DNA from: Planctomycetaceae bacterium
Lineage (GTDB): Bacteria; Planctomycetota; Planctomycetia; Pirellulales; Thermoguttaceae
Assembly (NCBI GenBank): GCA_003509805.1
Contig: DOMV01000410.1
Coordinates: forward strand, 1-6,779
Length of the DNA stretch: 6,779 nucleotides
Reading direction: 5' to 3'
Made by a program: the position numbers and the translations under genes. Below the pieces are notes generated by a model. It did no database searches. It was not told the DNA's origin and saw nothing but the letters and a program-made list of their open reading frames with translations. This document shows, in pieces, positions 1-6,750 of the stretch. The first letter of the stretch is position 1. Every line of letters starts with the position of its first letter.

Positions 1-20
1 CGACTCAACCGGCTTCGGTA
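1..20 (-). repeat. Edge-truncated copy of a dispersed repeat (terminal 20 bp)
   Basis: The first 20 bases, CGACTCAACCGGCTTCGGTA, are the exact reverse complement of 6651-6670. Sixteen of these bases also match, inverted, the repeat copy inside the transporter gene (1149-1164). The rest of this copy would lie to the left of the window, so its full extent is unknown. It points away from the transporter gene, and the terminal GGCTTCGGTA end faces the gene. The copy upstream of the minus-strand gene has the same orientation relative to its gene. A 20-base exact match is very unlikely by chance in 6.8 kb. Confidence 0.8.
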
Positions 21-90
21 CATATTGGTCTCCGGGCTGACAATCGAACGTGAGGCGGCCGTTTCGCTGACCGAGGGCCCGGGCGTACTT

Positions 91-118
91 TTGAGAGCTC
101 AGTATACATCAGTATACC
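91..118 (+). promoter_or_regulatory. Candidate sigma-70-type promoter for the transporter gene
   Basis: TTGAGA at 91-96 matches five of six bases of the -35 consensus. TATACC at 113-118 matches four of six bases of the -10 consensus. The spacer is 16 bp. Transcription would start near 125 and leave a leader of about 55 nt before the ATG at 180. This is read by eye only. The organism's own promoter consensus is unknown, so the assignment is tentative. Confidence 0.4.
99..117. repeat. Short direct repeat overlapping the -10 region
   Basis: TCAGTATAC occurs at 99-107 and again at 109-117, a period of 10 bp, about one helical turn. Each copy contains the palindrome GTATAC. Because it lies across the candidate promoter spacer and -10 element, it could be a binding site for a dimeric or tandem-binding regulator. 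It could equally be chance. Confidence 0.35.
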
Positions 119-179
119 GCACCGAAACCGGTCGGGGTGTTCGGTTGCGGCAATTTTTTGATCGTATCCCGTGATTCCC

Positions 180-3100
180 ATGCCGATAAAGCTGATTTTT
201 TCCGCCCTGCTGTGTTTCGCGTCGCTTCTCGGGGCTTTCACGACCTTCGACCGGCTCGGAATGAATCCTTTCGACCGGGCGATTTCGCTGGACATGCCCG
301 TTTTCGCGATTCGTTCCCACGACGGATCGTTGACGTGCATCGACCATTCGCAGCGCCGCGTCCTGCGAACCGAACCGGACGGGACGCTCGATTTCGCGCT
401 GCTGGGCGGTTCCCGGGAAGCGGACGGCTTTTTCTACACGCAGGAAATCGCCATCGGGCCGGAAAACCACCTCTTCCTGCTCAACCAGGAACTCGATTCG
501 CACGGTTTTTTCCTCGTCAAAGAGGAGATCAAGGAATATGACGCCGAGGGAATCTTCCTTCGAACGATTCATTCGGTCGATCTGGAAAAAAAACCGTATC
601 GCATGATCCAGCGATGTTGGTCCCGTTCGCTCACGGGAACACCCGAGGCGCTCCATTGGTTCGAATGCGAAACCGACGGCATCATCGTTTATCTCTATTC
701 TCCGGAAGGCGGCCTTGTGCGGCAAGGGTTTATCCCTTTTCACGACGCCCATCTCGAAATCGCCGATATCGCGCTGGGAAAAGACGGTTCCTACATTTAT
801 TCCCACAAATCCGGCAGGATACTCAACCGTTTTCCCTTCAAGAGCGGTCCCGACGTGTTGTACGACGCGGATCATTCCCGGCGCCCTTTCAAAAACGGGG
901 TTCCGCCGGTTCCCTGGGAGATCGAATGGAACCCGGACGGGAGCATCGATTACGTCGATTTGCCGAACCGGGAAATCTGCCGCCTCGGTCTCGACGGCCG
1001 GATTTCCGTCTTGTATACCGAGGAAACGGAAAATAATATTTACCGCTTTTCCACGGGCCCGGGCGGTTTGCTCACGACCTGCAACGAAGAAGCCGTCATT
1101 GAAATCGATCCCTTCGGGCGGGACAATCTCCAAACGACCGACATGATGCCGAAGCCGGTTGAGTTTTCCGGTCAACCGTCCGTTTACCTTCCAGATGGTG
1201 TCGTTTCCGATGGGCAGGCCCCCGAATCGTCGGCTTCGGGAAATGCCGACGGTTTTCAGTATAAAACGACCGGGATCAAAAAAACCGACAGGGTTTTTCT
1301 CACCGCGACGCAGCAAGTCAAAAGAGCGGCATTCTGGATATTTCTTGTCCTTGCCGTCTTGTTCCTGCTCAACACATTCCGGAGGATCCACGTCGACCTG
1401 TTTCGCCGCAATCCGCCGAGGGCGTTGGTACAGTCGCTCGGCGTCCTGCTTGTCATCGCCGCGACGTTGGCCGTTTCCCTGCCGATCGTGCTCGCCAACC
1501 TGACCGCGCGGCAGCAGGCGTTGATGCTCGACCGCCTTTCGATGATGATCCATACGGTTCCCCAAACGCTCGATCCCGAATTGATCGAACGCCTGCAAAC
1601 GGCGGGAACGTACATGGACGAGGATTACCGGGAGCTTCGTGCCCGGCTCCACCAGGCGTTCAACGAGAACAAGGATGAATGGAACAGTGGTTGGTATTTC
1701 GCGATTTACCGCCTCTACGACGACCGGGTTTTCGGGCTCATGTTCAGCAACGACCAGATCGGTCCCTTCCATCCGTTCACCTGGGGCAGGGACTATCGCG
1801 ACTCGATGAAAGCGGGCAACGTGTTCACGTCGATCCAGAGCGACCAGAACGGGGCGTGGATTTACGGCGTCGGCCCGATTTGCAATCGGCGTGGGGAAAT
1901 CGTCGCCCTGTTCGAGACCGGGACCGACATTTACGCGACGACGCTGGAAAACCGCGCTTTGCTCAAGGAGGTCTTGCTTGATGTCCTGACGCTCCTGATC
2001 GTCCTCGTTCTCAGCATGTTCGAGCTGCTCTTTTTCCTGAATACCCGCCGGTACCGGGCCGGCGCGGCGACAATGGGTTTCATGAAAGAAACCGGGGACG
2101 GAAATGCCGTTTTTTCCTCGTTTTCCCCCGTTTTTCTGGCCCGGCCGCTCGTTTTTCTTTTCTTTACGGCAATCTCGTTTTCGGTCGCGTTTCTGCCGCT
2201 GATGATGAAGCCGTTTTATTCGGAGCATTGTCCCGTTTCGGAACAACTGTTCCTGGCGCTGCCGAACTCGATCCAGATGTTCTCTTTCGCCGTGGGAACC
2301 CTCTTCGCCGGCTGGGCGATTCGTTCGGTCGGAATTCGCCCGATCCTGCATCTCGGCTGTTGCCTGACCGGCGCGGGCCTGCTCGGCGTCGCTTTTTCCG
2401 CCCGGATTTTCCCGATGCTCGGGGCCTTCGTCCTCCTCGGACTCGGGAGCGGAATCGGGTTCATCGCGATTCGTTCCCTGATTGCGCTCGAAACCGACCA
2501 GGCACGGAAGGACCGGAGTTTTTCCTACTTTTATTCGGGCATGATCGCCGGAATTTATGTCGGTATCCTGCTTGGTTCGGCGCTTGCCGACCGGATCGGT
2601 TATCACGCCGTCTTCGCCGTCGCCGCCGGGGTGCTCCTGTCCGCCTGGTTTTACGGTTGCGTATACGCGGTGCCGCTGGAAAAAATGCTGCGCCCCCAAA
2701 GGTCGCGGGTGTCAACGGGCGGCCGGAGCGGCGTTCTTCCTTTCCTCGGCAATCCCAAGGTCCTGGCCTATTTCCTCCTGCACCTGATTCCCGTCTACGC
2801 GGCTTCGTCGTTCATCGGTTATTTTTTTCCGATTTTCGCCGAAAGCGAAGGGCTCGGAACCGGCAACATCGGGCGCTTGATGATCTTGAACGGCCTGATG
2901 ATCATTTATGTCGGTCCCGTGCTTTCCCAATGCGTGCTCCGACGACTCGGCGGGCCCACGACGATCGGTTTCGGCCAACTCGGCTGGGCGCTCGGCTTTT
3001 TCCTGTTCGTCGTTTTCCCGACGATACCCGGAGCCGTGCTCGCCTTGATAATGTTCGGGATCGCCGAAAGTTTCAGCGTCGCCGGGGAAGCGAATTATTA

Positions 3101-3302
3101 TTTCCGCCTGAAAATCGTCGAGCAATTCGGCGAAGAGCGGGCGATCGCCGTCGCGGAACTTGCCGGGAAAATCGGCGAAACGATCGGGCCCGTCCTGTTC
3201 GCCTTTGCGATCGGCTTCGGGCAGTCCCCCGGCATGTTCGGGATCGGCGTCGCCTGTATCTTGGCGTACACCCTGTTCCAGGCGACCCGGGAGCGGGCTT
3301 GA
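180..3302 (+). CDS. MFS transporter with extracytoplasmic NHL-like propeller and Cache-like sensor domain
   Basis: A predicted 1040-residue inner-membrane protein. A hydrophobic N-terminal stretch (about residues 3-19) acts as signal or anchor. Residues about 35-317 have NHL/SMP-30-like propeller character, with repeated strand-turn units ending in D-G or P-D-G turns (for example PDGTLDF, KDGSYIY, LDGRISVLY). A low-complexity linker (318-382) contains an in-frame dispersed repeat (about 324-353). Membrane helices at about 383-399 and 417-440 bracket an Arg-rich loop and lead into a Cache/PAS-like domain (about 441-595) with the typical DQNGAW (555-560) and GEIVALFETGTDIY (572-585) pattern. 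A further helix lies at 596-619, followed by RRYR. Residues 652-1037 show about twelve helices of an MFS fold, with ALADRIGYHAVF near 801-812 resembling an MFS loop motif. Arg-rich loops place propeller and Cache domain outside by the positive-inside rule. An in-frame stop at 159-161 limits the start to GTG 171 or ATG 180. ATG is preferred because neither has a clear ribosome-binding site. The substrate is unknown. It is much longer than a usual MFS protein of about 400 residues. Confidence 0.88.
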   Translation: MPIKLIFSALLCFASLLGAFTTFDRLGMNPFDRAISLDMPVFAIRSHDGSLTCIDHSQRRVLRTEPDGTLDFALLGGSREADGFFYTQEIAIGPENHLFLLNQELDSHGFFLVKEEIKEYDAEGIFLRTIHSVDLEKKPYRMIQRCWSRSLTGTPEALHWFECETDGIIVYLYSPEGGLVRQGFIPFHDAHLEIADIALGKDGSYIYSHKSGRILNRFPFKSGPDVLYDADHSRRPFKNGVPPVPWEIEWNPDGSIDYVDLPNREICRLGLDGRISVLYTEETENNIYRFSTGPGGLLTTCNEEAVIEIDPFGRDNLQTTDMMPKPVEFSGQPSVYLPDGVVSDGQAPESSASGNADGFQYKTTGIKKTDRVFLTATQQVKRAAFWIFLVLAVLFLLNTFRRIHVDLFRRNPPRALVQSLGVLLVIAATLAVSLPIVLANLTARQQALMLDRLSMMIHTVPQTLDPELIERLQTAGTYMDEDYRELRARLHQAFNENKDEWNSGWYFAIYRLYDDRVFGLMFSNDQIGPFHPFTWGRDYRDSMKAGNVFTSIQSDQNGAWIYGVGPICNRRGEIVALFETGTDIYATTLENRALLKEVLLDVLTLLIVLVLSMFELLFFLNTRRYRAGAATMGFMKETGDGNAVFSSFSPVFLARPLVFLFFTAISFSVAFLPLMMKPFYSEHCPVSEQLFLALPNSIQMFSFAVGTLFAGWAIRSVGIRPILHLGCCLTGAGLLGVAFSARIFPMLGAFVLLGLGSGIGFIAIRSLIALETDQARKDRSFSYFYSGMIAGIYVGILLGSALADRIGYHAVFAVAAGVLLSAWFYGCVYAVPLEKMLRPQRSRVSTGGRSGVLPFLGNPKVLAYFLLHLIPVYAASSFIGYFFPIFAESEGLGTGNIGRLMILNGLMIIYVGPVLSQCVLRRLGGPTTIGFGQLGWALGFFLFVVFPTIPGAVLALIMFGIAESFSVAGEANYYFRLKIVEQFGEERAIAVAELAGKIGETIGPVLFAFAIGFGQSPGMFGIGVACILAYTLFQATRERA
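1149..1219 (+). repeat. Dispersed repeat copy inside the transporter coding sequence
   Basis: Three blocks match the copy at 6651-6750 in the same order and on the same strand. They are 1149-1164 (16 of 16 identical to 6653-6668), 1172-1192 (19 of 21 to 6689-6709) and 1198-1219 (20 of 22 to 6729-6750). The two gaps are 13 and 14 bases shorter here, 27 in total, so the reading frame is kept overall, but the middle block is read in a different frame from the first and third. The match is therefore at DNA level rather than protein level. The copy contains a perfect 7-bp inverted repeat, CGGTTGA (1156-1162) and TCAACCG (1172-1178). CCGAAGCCG at 1149-1157 is also mirrored by CGGCTTCGG at 1231-1239, which may mark the other end of a 91-bp unit. 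It encodes the linker between the propeller and the first transmembrane helix. Confidence 0.75.
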
Positions 3303-3340
3303 TCCCGAAATCGACCTCGATTAAACTGACGGTGCTGCAT

Positions 3341-3423
3341 AAAAAACGAGCCAAGGGGCTTCCGGAACACGGTGTTGCCTGAATACAATGTTGCCTGAGC
3401 ACGGTGATGAAAACCCCTTTGGC
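3341..3423 (-). terminator. Probable factor-independent terminator of the minus-strand gene
   Basis: Read on the minus strand, GCCAAAGGGG (from 3423) can pair with CCCCTTGGC (ending at 3350) as nine base pairs with one bulged A. This is followed by TCG and then six T residues (3346-3341). The loop is long, about 55 nt, and contains the small hairpin AACACCGTGTT and two copies of a 10-base direct repeat (3373-3382 and 3389-3398, TGTTGCCTGA on the plus strand). The T tract follows the stem only on the minus strand, so it would serve the dihaem gene ending at 3525, about 100 nt upstream in transcription. The long loop makes it atypical. No comparably good terminator was seen for the plus-strand gene. 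Confidence 0.45.
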
Positions 3424-3440
3424 CGCGAATGTTGCGATTG

Positions 3441-3485
3441 GCGTCAAAGTTCCATGCGTCAAGGTTCCATGTGTCGAGGTTTCAT
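3441..3485. repeat. Three-unit 15-bp tandem repeat in the convergent intergenic region
   Basis: The units are GCGTCAAAGTTCCAT (3441-3455), GCGTCAAGGTTCCAT (3456-3470) and GTGTCGAGGTTTCAT (3471-3485). The second differs from the first by one base and the third from the second by three. The unit length is a multiple of three, but no supported gene covers the repeat: it lies between the convergent stop codons, about 40 bp past the end of the dihaem gene. It looks like a small local tandem duplication and might vary in copy number between strains. The rest of the 222-bp intergenic region holds only the candidate terminator. Confidence 0.8.
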
Positions 3486-3524
3486 TGTTTCGCGGAGCGC
3501 AATAAGTTCAAGTATTGGTGTCGT

Positions 3525-6500
3525 TTATTCCAAGCCGGGCAGGACGGTTTCACCCCGGCGTTGCGCGTCCAGCGTTTCCAATTCATAAGCGCCGTAGAAG
3601 TCGGCATTGTTATCGAGCCAAAGTGCCATGGCGCGCATCTCGGCCGGCGACAACCGGACCTCGTAATGTCCGGATTTCAATAAATGCCAAAGCGGCGAAG
3701 CGTTGGCCCCGAACTTGCCGGGAAAAGTGCGGGCCGGCGCAAAGGAATTCCAAGCCGTGCCGTCGTTGGGGAGGGGATTCATCAATTCCGGCATCCGGTT
3801 TTGGTACACGCCCTTGAAAACGAAAACATGAGGTCGGAGATTGACATAGGATTCGAAGAAATGGCGGCGCGGGTCTAATGATCGCGGCAAATCCATGTCG
3901 CCACGATCAAGCGGGAAGGTTTTACCGACTTTCGCTTCGGTTTCATGACATTGGACGCAATGCCGATCCAAAATCGGCTGAATCAAACGAGGATAATTGA
4001 AGGGATTCGAACCATCCATTTCAGGCGTGATCGGTTCCGGCTTCTTTCGAAACGCCGCCGGAAAGGTCGTAAACCGGGAGGTGCCGCTCTGCCGTCCTTC
4101 ATGGCAACCAAGACAGGTCAGGCGCTCGCCCGGCTTGACGTAGGTCGAGCTGCGCATCGTCTGAACGGCGACGCCATCTTCGTCGAGAGCTTGAAAATAG
4201 ACCGGAACGTCGACCGGCATTTCGAAAAAGACGCTTCCGTCTTCTTGTACGGGAACGGTTCCCAAAACTTTCCGTGCCCCGGTATCGTTCCCGTAACCGA
4301 TCCATGGAACATTGGCATGCGTCGTCGTCTTCGGCAAAATCTGGACGATCCGTAATTCCTTGATCTTCGTATTTTCGGGAAAAGGCCGATTGGTTTCGTA
4401 GACATTCATGACCCCGACTTCGGCGCGTTCGGGAAGCGTTTGAACGATTGCTTCGTCGTCCGCCGTCGTTTCAATCGACGCTTTGCGACCCGGTGGGAGT
4501 CCGACCAACGTTTGATGCGGAATAACCGGCGGGACGGGCCTCGGTTTCAGGGCAATCGGACATTGGCAGGAGATTTCCACATCCCGATACAGGAGAATCT
4601 TGTTTCCAAAGGAATCAAGCAGATACAGGCCGTAATTATTCACATGCCCCTTTCCCATTCCGCTGAAGGCGTCGTAGGCGACGAGATAATAATCCTCGCT
4701 CAACGGAAATGGTTGTCCGTAATTGGCGGCATCCCGGTGCGCCGCGTTTTCCGCTTCGGGAAAAAGCTGTTCCGGCGTGACACGACGTAGTGAACCCATC
4801 GGTTCGCCCCCTTCCTCGTCGTCGGGAACATTCGGATCGAGCAGGATGATCGAGCCGAAATACTGGCCGTGATGCGGCTGGGCCGTTCCGACGAGTTTCG
4901 GTGAGTCCGGTACGGGACGCAACGAAGTTTCAAAATGTGGCCGGGAGCGTTCGTCTTCCGAATAATTGCCTTGAATCGCCCTGGGATCGCGACCGTCGGG
5001 AAAAGTAATCCAGGGATGATGCGCTTGATTGAAGCCCCGGTCGACGTAATCCCAACGGGTATAGACGATCATGCCGTTGTGATCGACCATCGGCGCCCAT
5101 TCGTTGGTTTCATGCGGACTCAGCATCGTGATATCGCCACCGTCGGGCAACATGGAAAAGAGCGTATAATTCGGACAGGGCCTTGCATGACAGCGTCCAA
5201 AACCGCCGCGACGCTCCGAAACGAACACGATTCGACCGTTGGGTAGAAAACAGGGATCAATGTCATTCCAAGGGCCGTCAGTCAATTGTTTCAGGCCCGA
5301 TCCGTCGGCGTTGACTTCGAAAAGATGATAACAATTATCATCCGACCAGATGTACGAATGTCGCCGGGACGCGGTATCCGTCGCGGCGAAAAGAATCTTG
5401 TTCGCATCAAAAGACAACTCGGGCGCCAGAAATCCCCATGAACTGTCGAGCCTCGCGTTTTTGTATCGGCCCGATTCGACCTTGCTGTTTTCGAGGAGGT
5501 TCCCGACGCTGCGTCGCGATGGATCGAAAGCGTGTTTCAAGACGAAAAGTCCGCCGCCTTTTGTTGCGTGAAATCCGAAGAACTGGTCGCACATGTGGTT
5601 GCCCTGCTTTTCCGGCTCCGGCGTCACATGCCGTTTGATGAAAAGAATGTCCGAAAAATCGAGCAGCGGATTCTGTAACGCGATTTTTTCCCGCAAGGAA
5701 ACGACCTCGGCAAACAAGGCTTGCCGAGCCGGAGTGTCGTTCAAATCCGTCACTTGATTTTTCGCATCCAAACCGTCGAGTTGTTTTTCTTCGCCCGTCA
5801 GCTTCGGTCCGTTTTCGAACGTCCTCAGATCTTGCATCAAAGCCCGTGTGCGCCGCAGCACAATGTCGACCGGATCACGGTCCGTGTTGAGAAAAATCGC
5901 TTCCGGACGCAGGGATTGCCCGGCCCGAAACACGTCGATTCCTTTGGCCAATTCCCGGGACAAGGCGAGAAATTCGCAGGCGGCTTCGTCGCTTCGTTCG
6001 ATTTCCATGCCCGTATCGTCCATAATCACGGCGCCGGGCGAAAGCGTCCGTATTGATTGTGTCGCCGGGTTTTCCCGGCCCGAGGCGCCGTGAATCTCGA
6101 ATCGGGCGTCGAGCCAATCTCCGTGGTCGAGCGCATAACCTTCGGGCCCGGAGTCCATGACCAAGGCCAACTGTTTGAGTCCGTCGATTGAAATGTCGCA
6201 GATTTTGGCCGTTTCCCCACCCTTGACAAAGCCGCTTCGCCAAAGCGGTTTTCCGTCGCCGTAAACAAGAAATTCAGCGTGGCCGCGTCCATCGGTTTCA
6301 TCATCGATTCCGACTTCACAACGAAATCGGCCCTGGATTACAGGCAGAGCGACAAGAATTCGGCCGGGCGCATGATGGCCGACTCCACGCTCATAGACTT
6401 TGCCGTTCAGTCGAAGCGGATTGCCGTCGACCGTTTTGCGGGCAGTCGTATGTCCCCAACCGCATTCGGTTTTTTCAAGATCAAGTTCGTCGAGGTAAAG

Positions 6501-6626
6501 ATTTTCCGGTATCGATGTCGTTTCCGCTTGCACTACGTGCGGAGTGTAGCCCGGATACAGCAGACCCAATAAGATCAACAATGAAAACCGATGGATATAT
6601 GGTTTGAATGCGATTTCGTTATTCAT
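3525..6626 (-). CDS. Exported NPCBM and HzsA-like dihaem cytochrome c protein
   Basis: A predicted 1033-residue secreted protein. Residues 1-34 form a signal peptide with a likely signal peptidase I site after VQA. Residues about 40-180 match an NPCBM carbohydrate-binding module (ECGWGHTTARKTVDG, then KVYERGVGHHAPGRI). Residues 190-340 are a charged, largely helical linker. Residues about 395-670 contain TolB/PD40-like propeller blades such as LFEVNADGSGLKQLT. Next comes the region typical of proteins related to the hydrazine synthase alpha subunit, including SCQCPIALKPRPVPPVIP (686-703). Two haem c attachment motifs follow: CLGCH at 838-842 (4101-4115) and CVQCH at 890-894 (3945-3959). The C-terminus (SPLWHLLKSGHYEVRLSPAE, 977-996) resembles tails of PVC-group cytochrome proteins. 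The start is placed at 6626 because the signal peptide begins there and the 49-codon upstream extension is mostly repeat DNA. The protein is probably periplasmic, with a redox or carbohydrate-associated role. The reaction is unknown, and hydrazine synthesis is not implied. Confidence 0.9.
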   Translation of the reverse strand: MNNEIAFKPYIHRFSLLILLGLLYPGYTPHVVQAETTSIPENLYLDELDLEKTECGWGHTTARKTVDGNPLRLNGKVYERGVGHHAPGRILVALPVIQGRFRCEVGIDDETDGRGHAEFLVYGDGKPLWRSGFVKGGETAKICDISIDGLKQLALVMDSGPEGYALDHGDWLDARFEIHGASGRENPATQSIRTLSPGAVIMDDTGMEIERSDEAACEFLALSRELAKGIDVFRAGQSLRPEAIFLNTDRDPVDIVLRRTRALMQDLRTFENGPKLTGEEKQLDGLDAKNQVTDLNDTPARQALFAEVVSLREKIALQNPLLDFSDILFIKRHVTPEPEKQGNHMCDQFFGFHATKGGGLFVLKHAFDPSRRSVGNLLENSKVESGRYKNARLDSSWGFLAPELSFDANKILFAATDTASRRHSYIWSDDNCYHLFEVNADGSGLKQLTDGPWNDIDPCFLPNGRIVFVSERRGGFGRCHARPCPNYTLFSMLPDGGDITMLSPHETNEWAPMVDHNGMIVYTRWDYVDRGFNQAHHPWITFPDGRDPRAIQGNYSEDERSRPHFETSLRPVPDSPKLVGTAQPHHGQYFGSIILLDPNVPDDEEGGEPMGSLRRVTPEQLFPEAENAAHRDAANYGQPFPLSEDYYLVAYDAFSGMGKGHVNNYGLYLLDSFGNKILLYRDVEISCQCPIALKPRPVPPVIPHQTLVGLPPGRKASIETTADDEAIVQTLPERAEVGVMNVYETNRPFPENTKIKELRIVQILPKTTTHANVPWIGYGNDTGARKVLGTVPVQEDGSVFFEMPVDVPVYFQALDEDGVAVQTMRSSTYVKPGERLTCLGCHEGRQSGTSRFTTFPAAFRKKPEPITPEMDGSNPFNYPRLIQPILDRHCVQCHETEAKVGKTFPLDRGDMDLPRSLDPRRHFFESYVNLRPHVFVFKGVYQNRMPELMNPLPNDGTAWNSFAPARTFPGKFGANASPLWHLLKSGHYEVRLSPAEMRAMALWLDNNADFYGAYELETLDAQRRGETVLPGLE

Positions 6627-6650
6627 GACGCTCACGGAAGTAATTTTATA
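6627..6650 (-). promoter_or_regulatory. AT-rich leader with possible -10 element of the dihaem gene
   Basis: Between the ATG at 6626 and the repeat boundary at 6651 lies a 24-bp stretch that reads TATAAAATTACTTCC on the minus strand. TATAAA (6650-6645) could be a -10 hexamer, but no good -35 element occurs 16-18 bp further upstream, where the sequence is repeat DNA. No strong Shine-Dalgarno site is present; GTGAG lies four bases before the ATG. If the -10 is real, the leader would be only about 12 nt and the repeat would supply the upstream promoter half. Confidence 0.25.
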
Positions 6651-6750
6651 TACCGAAGCCGGTTGAGTCGTTGGTAAACACAGCCCGCTCAACAGTCCGT
6701 TTACCCTCCGGGCTTCAGGGTTCGGGCTGTGTTGTTTCCGGTGGGCAGGC
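6651..6750 (+). repeat. Dispersed foldable repeat upstream of the dihaem gene
   Basis: This is the longest copy of the repeat seen in the window, and it may continue past 6750 to the edge. It shares three blocks with 1149-1219, and its first 20 bases are repeated, inverted, at 1-20. Inside it, AACACAGCCCG (6677-6687) and CGGGCTGTGTT (6723-6733) form a perfect 11-bp inverted repeat with a 35-base loop. GTTGA (6662-6666) and TCAAC (6689-6693) form a second, shorter pairing that interleaves with the first. No ORF on the plus strand has a start codon and context that would make this a gene. The 49-codon extension of the minus-strand ORF through it is most likely spurious. Confidence 0.75.

Noticed and set aside
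99..2699. An 866-codon open frame on the minus strand, antisense to the transporter gene
   Set aside because: Its product is rich in Arg, Glu, Gln and Gly without recognisable domains, as expected for the reverse strand of a GC-rich gene. The plus-strand frame has clear membrane helices and domains.
2228..3382. A 384-codon plus-strand open frame overlapping the MFS region
   Set aside because: Its Arg/Pro-rich composition has no domain or membrane pattern, and it is a frame-shifted shadow of the transporter gene.
3429..3683. A small plus-strand open frame with SKFHA/SRFHV/SRFHC-like repeats
   Set aside because: The peptide repeat is only the translation of the 15-bp tandem repeat. The frame then runs antisense into the 3' end of the dihaem gene and has no ribosome-binding site or known domain.
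3525..6626. Calling the minus-strand gene hzsA (hydrazine synthase)
   Set aside because: The NPCBM fusion, the Gln at the expected Tyr ligand position and the absence of partner subunit genes argue for a related protein of different function.
1..6670. The whole window as a composite transposon bounded by inverted repeats
   Set aside because: No transposase or integrase gene lies between the repeats. A further copy sits inside a gene, and the left copy is cut by the window edge, so a dispersed repeat is the simpler explanation.
6662..6693. Integron attC site, because GTTGAGT (6662-6668) fits GTTRRRY and GCTCAAC (6687-6693) fits RYYYAAC
   Set aside because: The two core sites are in the wrong order and too close together. 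No integrase gene is in the window, and the copy inside the coding sequence does not fit a cassette boundary.
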